Part shown: one piece after another, positions 1 through 7,401 of the stretch
Layout: the number at the start of each line of letters is the position of its first letter
Position numbering within the stretch: position 1 is the first letter of the stretch
Source of the DNA: Lachnospiraceae bacterium
GTDB lineage: Bacteria > Bacillota_A > Clostridia > Lachnospirales > Lachnospiraceae
DNA length: 23,549 bases
Reading direction: 5' to 3'
Assembly: GCA_024684065.1 (NCBI GenBank)
Contig: JAIKXO010000065.1
Span: 1 to 23,549 of the forward strand
Notes under the pieces: model-generated
The model's database searches: none
Told to the model about the DNA's origin: nothing
The model's input: the letters and a program-made list of their open reading frames with translations, nothing else
Made by a program: the position numbers and the translations under genes

Positions 1-63
1 TTTGCTTTGCAAATGTCGAATATACACGCAGAGGAAGGGGCTTGTCTCCGCTTCGCTCCGGTC

Positions 64-184
64 GTTGCTAAACGCGTGCCACCGGCACGCAGCAACCCCG
101 CGTGTTTGGCGCGGGAAACGCTTTAATCAGCGTTTCCCTAAACCCCGGTTTGTGCCGGTTCAGTCCGACATCTGCTCCGGCAGA
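64..184. repeat. Cluster of hairpins upstream of the STAS-NRPS gene
   Basis: Several inverted repeats lie in tandem. Bases 74-80 pair with 84-90 and are extended by 64-69 with 91-96. Bases 97-102 pair with 110-115. Bases 113-122 pair perfectly with 129-138 around loop TTAATC. Bases 171-175 pair with 180-184. Stems 97-115 and 113-138 share bases and are mutually exclusive. No T-run follows, so this is not a standard intrinsic terminator. It could be the end of an upstream transcript, an attenuating leader or an interspersed palindromic repeat; the 113-138 palindrome recurs in related form near 3694 and 7334. I see no gene in bases 1-205. Confidence 0.55.
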
Positions 185-205
185 CAAAAACATTGATGAG
201 GGTAT

Positions 206-3200
206 ATGGATATCAGAGGGGAAACGGAAAATAACGCCTTAAGGATATCGGTCAACGGGCGTATAGACAGCAGTAACGCAGGTGAAGCGGAGTCTGAAAT
301 AGCAGGGATACGGAAGGACAGTTCGTTCGAGGCGATGATCATTGACCTTTCGGGCCTTGAGTACATTTCTTCTGCAGGGCTGACTGTTTTTTTGAAACTG
401 TACAGAGAGGACAGGAAGCTCACACTTGTAAATGTTTCGGATGAGGTGTATGAAACCCTTGACATAACAGGCTTCACCGATTTCATTGACATAGAGAGGG
501 CAGAGGGAGACGGTGTACCCGGGGATACGGATCCGTTAAATGATACATCCTGGGAGAGTCCGTTCAGACCGGCGGCGTCTTTATTTGAAGAACAGGCGCT
601 TGCCCATCCCGAAAAGCTCGCAGTCGTCAGCACCGCAGTCTCCATGACCTATGGAGAACTCAATGAATCCGTAAACCGGATAGCAAACGCCTTAAGATAT
701 TATAATGTCCGCCCGAATGATACGGTAATGATACTGCTTCCAAGGAATGTCATGAGCTATGCCGCAAATCTTGGTGTTCTTAAGGCAGGCGCCGCTTTTG
801 TGACAGCGAGCACGGAATATCCGGACGACCGGATCTCTTTTATGTATAAAGATGCGGGCTGTCGTTTCCTTATCACTACACATAAGATCGCTTTCGAGAA
901 ACTGGATCTGATCCTGGAAACAGGCAGGCGGCCGCTGTTTCTTGAAAACATTATCACTTCGCCCTGGCCGGAGGATCCGGTCGTGAGGATAGATGAAAGC
1001 GATCTGGCATATATGATCTATACTTCGGGCTCCTCGGGAAAGCCCAAGGGCGTGATGATAGAACAGGGGAATCTTTCCAACTTTCTCGACCATAACCCCA
1101 AAAACAGGGAGACTCTGTATCTGGCTCAGAATGCGAGCGTGCTTCTTGCCGTTGCTCCGCTTACCTTCGACTTTTCCATAATGGAAGAGTTTATTCCCCT
1201 GACTTCGGGGCTTACCGTGGCGCTTGCTTCCAATGCGGAAATACTTGACCCGCTGCTCATGCGTGATTTTATGCTCAGACATAAGGTTGATGCGGTATGC
1301 GCGACCCCTTCCTATCTTAATACCCTTCTCTCCATACCGAAGCTTAAGGATGCCATGGCCAATATAAGGATATATGACCTGGGGGCAGAAGCTTTTCCGG
1401 CCGGGCTTTTTGAAAAGATAAGAAAGGCAAGCCCGGAGGCTGTGATCATGAACGGTTACGGCCCGACAGAAGCGACAGTAAGCTGTACGATGAAGGTCAT
1501 AGAGGATACGGAGAACATCACGATCGGAGTGCCTAACGGAAATGTATTCTGTTATGTAGTGGACGAGAACAACGAGGAGGTAAAAAGGGGAGATATAGGT
1601 GAGCTCCTTATCTGCGGAAAGTGTGTCGGGAGAGGATATAAAAATCTTCCCGAAGAGACAGCAGAAAGCTTTATCGAATTCCGCGGGATGCGCGGTTACA
1701 GATCGGGGGACCTTGCAAGGATCACCGGGGATAATGAGATAGAGTACCATGGCAGAAAGGACGATCAGGTAAAGTACCATGGCTTAAGGATAGAGCCTGG
1801 GGAAATAGAGGCCAATATGGCAAAATGCCCCGGGATAGATGCCTGCAGCGCGGTTGTTTATGAGGGCCGGTTCCTCTGTCTTTATTATGTTCCCGGGCGG
1901 ATTTTTAAAGCGGAGGGGCAGAAGTCCCTGCCGGCAGAAGCAGCCGGTCCGGATGAACTGAGGGCATTTGCAGGGGAGCACCTTGCACCGTATATGATCC
2001 CGGATCTGTTTGTTGAAATCCCGGAAATGCCCATGACGGCAAATATGAAGGTTGACAGGGAAGCACTTCCCAGGCCCGTCATTCCGGAAAGGACGGTGAA
2101 GGAGCCTGAAACCGAAATGCAGGGCCGGATCCTTCAGATAATAAAGAATGCCATACCTGAAGAAGAGATCGGCACAGAAACCGATCTGAGGGATACAGGG
2201 CTTTCCTCTTTAGACTATATGGTCATCCTTGCTGAACTGTCGGATACCTACAGGGTGGGGCTTAATCTGATGGAGCTTGGGGAGAACGCGACTGTATCCG
2301 GCCTTGAAAAGCTGATACTGTCAAAGTCAGAGACGGAATCGGCGGGTCATGACAAGGACCGTTACAGAGCCGCACCGGTCCAGGCTTCGCTGTATTTGGA
2401 TATGCTCAGGACCAATACTGTTGAAAACAGACTGCCTGTGCTCCTGATAACAGATAATTCGGTTAATATAGAGAAACTGAAGGCCGCGGTCTGGACCGCC
2501 TTCTTGAAGCATCCGATCTTAGCTTCGCAGTTTAAGGTCGAAGAGGATGGCGTATATATGATCATGGGGGATCCGGAAAGGATAGACAGAGAGATCCCTC
2601 TTATAAAGAAGACAGAAGCGGAAATGGTCGTAATACGCGCCTCTCTTGCGACGGAACTGTTTGATCCGGACAGGGATCCGCTGTTTGACATAAGGATCTA
2701 TCAGACCGAAGCGTATACCTATTTATATTTAAACTTTGCGCACGCAATAAGCGACGGAAGCTCCGTAGATATCCTGATAGAGGATATTGCCGGGGCTTAT
2801 GCCGGGACAGAGCCTGAACAGGAGAAGATGACAATGTACCAGCTCGGGGAGGAGATGGCGGAGGTTTCCGACTCCATTCTTTACGGGCAGATTATAGGAT
2901 ATTATAAAAGGTTCTTTAAGGGAATGGACCGCTGGCCATCTGTACCGGAGGATGATACAGGGCTTGCGCCGGGAAACGACAGGGTGGCAAGAGAGCTTTC
3001 ACTTACGCCCGCGCAGATCAATGATTTCATGCGTACGGCAAAGACCACGGGAAATGCTCTGTTTGCAGGCCTTTTTGCCCTCACGATGGCGAAAGAAATG
3101 AAGAGCAGCGAGACAGCGTTCGTTTTTACCCATAACGGACGGAATGATTCCCGGTTAACCCGTACAGTGGGATGTGTGATGAATTATGGCTGGTTCCGTC

Positions 3201-3661
3201 TCCGGATGCCTCCTGACATGACGCTTAAAGATTTCTTAAGGCAGATCAGGAACCAGGTATTCGAAGAGATGAGCATCCAGGTTCATCCTCTTATGGAGCT
3301 TGCGGGGATGTATCCGGAATTCACGGACTATTTCTATATCTTCCAGGAGGAAACGCCGGAGGTCATTATAGAAGGAAAGCCGGCAAAAACACACTGGCTG
3401 TCCATTGCGGAAGACTGCCCCCGGGAAAGCCGTACCGGGATAACGGTCGATGAGAAAGAGGAGCGTCTGACCGGAAATAAGGATATGTTTAAGATCCTCA
3501 CCCAGGTATACTACTATAAGACAGTAATGTTTGAAATGACTTATCTGGTCAACAGATATTCCAGGGAACGCATCGAGAGGATGGTGGAGAACGTTGACAG
3601 GATGCTGTCCGTGATAGTTTCCGCGGATCCCGATAAGCTTACACTTTCAGAGCTGATTTAG
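206..3661 (+). CDS. STAS-adenylation-carrier-condensation fusion (single-module NRPS)
   Basis: This 1151-aa cytoplasmic protein has an N-terminal STAS domain (about 1-100). Its YISSAGLTVF motif aligns with the SpoIIAA phosphorylation loop and places the likely phospho-acceptor at Ser56. An amino-acid adenylation domain follows (about 115-630), with A3 YTSGSSGKPKG at 272-282, an Asp in FDFS (Asp322, equivalent to the alpha-amino-binding Asp of amino-acid-activating A domains), A5 NGYGPTEAT from 416, YRSGDLA, and A10 Lys615. The carrier domain (about 640-710) carries GLSSLD with phosphopantetheine Ser668. The condensation domain (about 720-1151) has AHAISDG, keeping the catalytic second His (His846), Asp850 and Gly851. 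By family knowledge the enzyme should adenylate an amino acid, load it on the carrier and pass it to an amine or hydroxyl acceptor. There is no thioesterase or reductase, so condensation may be the release step. The ATG at 206 follows GAGGG. The substrate is unknown; the STAS fusion is unusual. Confidence 0.9.
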   Translation: MDIRGETENNALRISVNGRIDSSNAGEAESEIAGIRKDSSFEAMIIDLSGLEYISSAGLTVFLKLYREDRKLTLVNVSDEVYETLDITGFTDFIDIERAEGDGVPGDTDPLNDTSWESPFRPAASLFEEQALAHPEKLAVVSTAVSMTYGELNESVNRIANALRYYNVRPNDTVMILLPRNVMSYAANLGVLKAGAAFVTASTEYPDDRISFMYKDAGCRFLITTHKIAFEKLDLILETGRRPLFLENIITSPWPEDPVVRIDESDLAYMIYTSGSSGKPKGVMIEQGNLSNFLDHNPKNRETLYLAQNASVLLAVAPLTFDFSIMEEFIPLTSGLTVALASNAEILDPLLMRDFMLRHKVDAVCATPSYLNTLLSIPKLKDAMANIRIYDLGAEAFPAGLFEKIRKASPEAVIMNGYGPTEATVSCTMKVIEDTENITIGVPNGNVFCYVVDENNEEVKRGDIGELLICGKCVGRGYKNLPEETAESFIEFRGMRGYRSGDLARITGDNEIEYHGRKDDQVKYHGLRIEPGEIEANMAKCPGIDACSAVVYEGRFLCLYYVPGRIFKAEGQKSLPAEAAGPDELRAFAGEHLAPYMIPDLFVEIPEMPMTANMKVDREALPRPVIPERTVKEPETEMQGRILQIIKNAIPEEEIGTETDLRDTGLSSLDYMVILAELSDTYRVGLNLMELGENATVSGLEKLILSKSETESAGHDKDRYRAAPVQASLYLDMLRTNTVENRLPVLLITDNSVNIEKLKAAVWTAFLKHPILASQFKVEEDGVYMIMGDPERIDREIPLIKKTEAEMVVIRASLATELFDPDRDPLFDIRIYQTEAYTYLYLNFAHAISDGSSVDILIEDIAGAYAGTEPEQEKMTMYQLGEEMAEVSDSILYGQIIGYYKRFFKGMDRWPSVPEDDTGLAPGNDRVARELSLTPAQINDFMRTAKTTGNALFAGLFALTMAKEMKSSETAFVFTHNGRNDSRLTRTVGCVMNYGWFRLRMPPDMTLKDFLRQIRNQVFEEMSIQVHPLMELAGMYPEFTDYFYIFQEETPEVIIEGKPAKTHWLSIAEDCPRESRTGITVDEKEERLTGNKDMFKILTQVYYYKTVMFEMTYLVNRYSRERIERMVENVDRMLSVIVSADPDKLTLSELI

Positions 3662-3664
3662 CCG

Positions 3665-3724
3665 GGCAGAGTATTTTATTCAGGGAAAACTGATTTAATC
3701 AGTTTTTCCCTGGAAAATTCTGCC
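3665..3724. repeat. Long composite hairpin after the NRPS gene
   Basis: An outer stem pairs GGCAGA (3665-3670) with TCTGCC (3719-3724). An inner stem pairs 3681-3693 with 3699-3712 (one bulged T) around loop TTTAA. No T-run follows directly, so strong termination is doubtful; partial termination or mRNA end protection is plausible. The half-site TTTAATCAG-TTTTTCCC resembles the palindrome at 113-138. Confidence 0.6.
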
Positions 3725-3764
3725 ATAACGTTTTTCTGTTTCGTATAAAGGAACAGAGCGTTAT
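3725..3764. repeat. Second hairpin in the NRPS-peptide intergenic region
   Basis: ATAACG (3725-3730) pairs with CGTTAT (3759-3764), with an inner CTGTTT/GAACAG pairing (3736-3741 with 3751-3756). It sits just before the AAGGAGG ribosome binding site (3774-3780) of the peptide gene, so it could affect the level of the peptide relative to the synthetase. No clear promoter is visible between the genes. Confidence 0.45.
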
Positions 3765-3784
3765 ACATTTTTCAAGGAGGGTTT

Positions 3785-4093
3785 ATGATGAAAAATTATG
3801 ATCAGAAAAAAGGAATAAATGCATTAAACGAAGATGACCTTGAAGCGGTCACGGGCGGCGCAAATCTTAATGTACCTCTTGGGACGTTAAAGACATTGAG
3901 GACGGCAAAGTCAGTAATGCCGATATTAGCTACTCCGTTCGGCACCGCCGGGGATGCAGGCTCTTCACAGAATGTCCAGTATATGGATATGGCCTGCGAG
4001 AAATGCGGCAAAATATTGCACGTAAATGTAATGGAGTCTGAAGCGGTATGCGATAATCCGGCCTGCAAGCATGTAAATCATCTGGCGGGATGA
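3785..4093 (+). CDS. GG-leader peptide with four-cysteine zinc-ribbon-like tail
   Basis: This 102-aa protein starts at the first of two ATGs after a strong AAGGAGG. Residues 11-26 (INALNEDDLEAVTGGA) match the double-glycine leader pattern of bacteriocin and other secreted peptide precursors, predicting cleavage after Gly25 and a product of about 77 residues. The middle is Gly/Ala/Thr-rich. The C-terminal third has CEKCG and later CDNPACKH, a CxxC...CxxxxC pattern suggesting a small metal-binding knuckle or disulfides. No C39 peptidase transporter or RiPP enzyme is encoded in the window. Position between the peptide synthetase and the surface protein suggests joint expression. It could be a secreted bacteriocin-like peptide, a substrate of the neighbouring synthetase, or a protein that merely shares the leader motif. 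The leader pattern is clear; the function is unknown. Confidence 0.75.
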   Translation: MMKNYDQKKGINALNEDDLEAVTGGANLNVPLGTLKTLRTAKSVMPILATPFGTAGDAGSSQNVQYMDMACEKCGKILHVNVMESEAVCDNPACKHVNHLAG

Positions 4094-4165
4094 CGGAGCT
4101 TTTTGCGCCTCGCAGCCGGCGCAGATAAGAAGTATTGCTGCTTTAAAAGAAAAAGGAGGAGAGTT

Positions 4166-7100
4166 ATGAAGAGACGTCAAAGAATTTCTTTGATACTGGT
4201 CATGCTGTTGTCGTTTTCGATTTTCCTGACGAACATGGCAGGACTTCGAATCGCGGTACAGGCGGCCGAAGCGGAAGAGGAATATGACGAGTATACCGAA
4301 CCGCCTGAACAGGATCCGCCACCGGAGATTCAGCCTGAACCGGAGCCCCAGCCTGAGCCGGAGTTCCAGCCTGAACCTGAACCACAGCCTGAGCCGGAGG
4401 TTCAGCCAGAACCACAACCTCAGCCTGAACCACAACCCCAGCCAGAACCACAACCCCAGCCTGAGGTTCAGCCCGAACCACAACCTCAGCCGGAACAACA
4501 GATAGATCCTGCGATACAGCAGCAGATAGAAGAACAGAAAAAGCGTGAGCAGGAAGCCATGGAAAAGGCAAGGCAGGAGGAAGCTGAAAGGCAGGCCGCC
4601 TTAGAAGAACTTGCAAAGCAGGCGGAAGAGGAAGCTAAAGCAGCCGCTGAGAAGGAAGCGGCAGCGGAAGCACTCCGCCTTGCCCAGGAAGAGCAGAAAA
4701 AAGCCGCGGCCGAGGCAGAGAAGGCGGCAAAGGAAGAAGAGGAAAGAAAGAAGGAAAAGGAAAAGTCGTATTCCTTATTGTCATCCGCTTCAAGCATTGT
4801 CATGAGCTCGACTGTGGGGACCGGTGACAGCGCAAACTTTTCCGTCAGCAACAGCGGCTCTGTCGATGTAGAGCTGTGCTATGGCATAAGCGGCGCTTCT
4901 GCGGATGTATTCGCGCTGACGATGACAGGCGGATCGAGAAATCTGGCTCCCGGACAGAGCGCAGGCTTCCAGATCGATCTGAAACCGAGCTCGCCCGCCG
5001 GGTCATATTCCTGTAAGCTCTATTTCAAGAGTGCGAATGATGATAAGAACGAGCACATGATAACCGTGTCCGTAAGCGCCACGGTTACGAAAAAGACAGA
5101 AGTTTCGAGAATAGACATCTTCCCTAAAAGCACTACCATAGCCCGGGGGGGAAGATGCAATTATTCCGCAACGGTGATCGCAAGCGACGGGAATCCTCTT
5201 TTGGGAGCCGAGGTCCGCTGGAACGTGACCGGGGCGAAATCCTCAGGCACAATGATAGACAGCAACGGTTCTCTGAGCGTTGCGGAAAATGAAACTGCCG
5301 GAAACCTTACTGTTATAGCCACTTCGGCGGAGAATCCGAGGATCACTTCGACCGGTGCCGTTTCCGTGCAGAGCAACAGCTATAACGTGACAGCTTCGGC
5401 TGATCCCCAGCAGGGCGGTATCGTAACCGGAGGCGGAGCGGTAAGCAAGGGAGGAAGCGTGACGCTTTCAGCCGTTCCGAATCAGAACTTCTTCTTTGAC
5501 GGATGGATCCGTGACGGAGTGAAGGTATCTACCTCCACGAACTATACCATAAGCAATGTTGACAATAATATTACGGTAAGTGCTAAATTCAAACAGAACT
5601 TTGTAACAATTACGGTCGAATCGGAAAATGATAAGGCCGGTACCGTAGTCGGAGGCGGCAATATAACCTACGGAGGAAAGACCACGATCTCTGCCATGGC
5701 GAGGGACGGTTACGTATTCACCGGCTGGCAGGAAGGGGACGAAATAATAAGTAAATCCGCCTCCCTTGAATTAAACAATCTGACCTCCAACAGAAAGATC
5801 ACAGCAAGGTTTTCAAGGACAAAATTCTGCGTATCTGTTTCCTCCAGCCCTTCGGAAGGCGGTACAGTGTCCGGAGGAGGCGACTTTGATATCGGAAAGA
5901 GCGCAACGCTTGAGGCAAAGCCGGCGCCGGGCTACTATTTCGACAGCTGGAAGGTCAACGACCAGGTCGTCAGCAGGGGACTTAAATATTACATCGATAA
6001 GGTAGACAGGGATTATAACTTTACCGCAGTTTTCATACCTAACAGCGTAGCGACATATACGATCTCCGCAGGCGTGGCTACTACGGGTGGAACGATCACA
6101 CCCTGCGGGCTGACTCTGGTTGCCAGAGGACAGAACGTTACCTACAGCATTGTTCCCAAGCAGGGCTTTGCCATTCTGGCAGTGGCCGTGGACGGTATTA
6201 TGGTGGGACCGGTCTCGACCTACACCTTCCCGAATATTACGGGTAATCATGCTATCGCCGCAGCCTTCGTCCAGACGGATGCCGGCGCAAAGAAGGCGCA
6301 GGAAGCGGGTGAAAAGCCCCAGCAGAATAAGGTCCAGCCCGTAAAAAAGAATGAAAACAATACCGCGACCGAAGAGGCGACGGTTGACCTGAACGAAGCG
6401 GCCTCAGGTACGGCGGGAGATAACTTCGTAGAGGAAATGGATCTTTCCAATATTGTGATACCTACGGATGAACAGCTGGGTATCGTTGAGGAGGTTGATT
6501 CACCGGTATTAAGAAGCCTGGGCGTAAACATGGATGAGGCAAGGGACATGATATACAACGGGCAGCTTATGGATATTATCGGCGCGGCCTTCTGGGACGG
6601 AACCCTCGACTTCTATGTAGACAATCAGTATGCGCCGCCCGCGCCTGTTCCGGATTATCATGTCCTTTCCAGGGAGGAGATGGAACAGCTTGATGAGGAG
6701 CAGTTCTATCCGAGTATGCCGAACCTTGATGTGGTGACAGAGAAGATCATTACACACAGCGAGGCTGAGAGTATTGCAGAAGGGAAAAATGCGAAGATCA
6801 CCGTATCTGTTACCAAATCGGACGGCTACGTTGACGACACGGTAAGGAAGCTTTTGAACCAGGCCGTGGGACAGAAACCGCTTCAGTATTTTGACCTGAC
6901 ACTTATGAAGATGGTGGACGGCATGGCCGAGAACATGAAACAGATCGAAGAGCCGATGGAGGTCATCATAGAGGTCCCGAATGAGATCTACAGGAGCGGA
7001 AAGACCTATTCCGTCCTGCGCCTCCACGAGGGAGTCCTGACCACGCTTCCGGATCTCGACAATGATCCTAAGACGATCACCTTCAGGACGGACCGTTTTT

Positions 7101-7270
7101 CGACTTACGCGATCTCCGAGCAGATGGCAACAGCGAAAGATATGGCGGTAACCTTTGCGATAGGCGCCCTGATAGCTTTGGTAATAGCGCTTGCCTGTCT
7201 GGTGATCCTGCTTATCCATCAGCTTAAGATGCATAAGGCAAAGGCAAAAAGGGGAAGTAGCGGAAAATAG
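4166..7270 (+). CDS. Large surface protein: Pro-rich stalk, coiled coil, InlB-like repeats, C-terminal TM anchor
   Basis: This 1034-aa protein starts at ATG 4166, chosen because AAAAGGAGGAG lies just upstream and a signal peptide begins there; an in-frame TTG at 4103 lacks such support. In order: signal peptide (1 to about 33), Pro/Glu/Gln stalk (46-112), charged Ala/Glu/Lys coiled coil (about 113-205), an Ig-like region, a Big_2/invasin-like domain (nt about 5105-5375), four B-type repeats of about 71 residues with GG.V.GGG and GY/F...W signatures, a globular C-terminal region, and a final TM helix (about 993-1017) followed by a short basic tail. There is no LPXTG motif; anchoring appears to be by the TM helix. 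The architecture suggests an adhesin or wall-spanning surface protein. It lies 72 bases after the GG-leader peptide gene with no terminator between, so co-transcription is likely. Its ligand cannot be told from sequence. Confidence 0.85.
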   Translation: MKRRQRISLILVMLLSFSIFLTNMAGLRIAVQAAEAEEEYDEYTEPPEQDPPPEIQPEPEPQPEPEFQPEPEPQPEPEVQPEPQPQPEPQPQPEPQPQPEVQPEPQPQPEQQIDPAIQQQIEEQKKREQEAMEKARQEEAERQAALEELAKQAEEEAKAAAEKEAAAEALRLAQEEQKKAAAEAEKAAKEEEERKKEKEKSYSLLSSASSIVMSSTVGTGDSANFSVSNSGSVDVELCYGISGASADVFALTMTGGSRNLAPGQSAGFQIDLKPSSPAGSYSCKLYFKSANDDKNEHMITVSVSATVTKKTEVSRIDIFPKSTTIARGGRCNYSATVIASDGNPLLGAEVRWNVTGAKSSGTMIDSNGSLSVAENETAGNLTVIATSAENPRITSTGAVSVQSNSYNVTASADPQQGGIVTGGGAVSKGGSVTLSAVPNQNFFFDGWIRDGVKVSTSTNYTISNVDNNITVSAKFKQNFVTITVESENDKAGTVVGGGNITYGGKTTISAMARDGYVFTGWQEGDEIISKSASLELNNLTSNRKITARFSRTKFCVSVSSSPSEGGTVSGGGDFDIGKSATLEAKPAPGYYFDSWKVNDQVVSRGLKYYIDKVDRDYNFTAVFIPNSVATYTISAGVATTGGTITPCGLTLVARGQNVTYSIVPKQGFAILAVAVDGIMVGPVSTYTFPNITGNHAIAAAFVQTDAGAKKAQEAGEKPQQNKVQPVKKNENNTATEEATVDLNEAASGTAGDNFVEEMDLSNIVIPTDEQLGIVEEVDSPVLRSLGVNMDEARDMIYNGQLMDIIGAAFWDGTLDFYVDNQYAPPAPVPDYHVLSREEMEQLDEEQFYPSMPNLDVVTEKIITHSEAESIAEGKNAKITVSVTKSDGYVDDTVRKLLNQAVGQKPLQYFDLTLMKMVDGMAENMKQIEEPMEVIIEVPNEIYRSGKTYSVLRLHEGVLTTLPDLDNDPKTITFRTDRFSTYAISEQMATAKDMAVTFAIGALIALVIALACLVILLIHQLKMHKAKAKRGSSGK
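4301..4501 (+). repeat. Pro/Glu/Gln low-complexity coding repeat
   Basis: The codons encode repeated EPQPEP and EPQPQP units over 67 residues, built from near-identical CAGCCTGAACC-type units. Such a tract forms an extended, rigid wall-spanning stalk, and the repeated DNA is prone to slippage and length change between strains. Confidence 0.85.
5381..6271 (+). repeat. Four tandem InlB-like B repeats in the surface protein
   Basis: Units at 5381-5593, 5603-5815, 5824-6036 and 6056-6271 each encode about 71 residues. The first three share a pattern of GG.V.GGG, a G..-T-L/I core, an aromatic-W motif (FDGW, FTGW, FDSW) and a final beta strand ending in A.F. The fourth is diverged and lacks the Trp. 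They resemble the divergent InlB B-repeat family of Gram-positive surface proteins. Confidence 0.75.
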
Positions 7271-7290
7271 GAAAATTAATTAAGAAAGAG

Positions 7291-7320
7291 AAAGGCTGCC
7301 GCTTCTGCGGCAGCCTTTTT
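7291..7320. terminator. Intrinsic terminator, probably bidirectional
   Basis: AAAGGCTGCCGC pairs with GCGGCAGCCTTT around loop TTCT, followed by T residues on the + strand. On the - strand the same stem is followed by a T-rich run (TTTCTCTTTCTT). It lies between the convergent surface-protein and tyrosyl-tRNA synthetase genes and probably ends both transcripts. Confidence 0.9.
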
Positions 7321-7401
7321 CAGTAAAAACTTATTAAATCAGCGTTTCCTTAATCTTATACACCGGGTCGTTTTATGCTTCGCGATACCCGTTTGGAATG
7401 A

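Noticed and set aside
2..196. Small + strand open frame at the window start
   Set aside because: It runs through the hairpin cluster, and its Arg/His-rich translation looks like non-coding sequence.
692..1780. 362-codon open frame on the - strand inside the NRPS gene
   Set aside because: It is fully antisense to strongly conserved adenylation motifs, has no ribosome binding site pattern and encodes no recognisable domain.
3965..4498. Open frame on the - strand encoding a repetitive Trp/Phe/Arg/Leu protein
   Set aside because: The repetition is the reverse complement of the Pro/Glu/Gln stalk codons; it is a shadow of the surface-protein gene.
5381..6271. Possible DNA-level tandem repeat or mobile element
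   Set aside because: Repetition is at protein level (diverged B repeats) with dissimilar codons, as expected of an old domain duplication.
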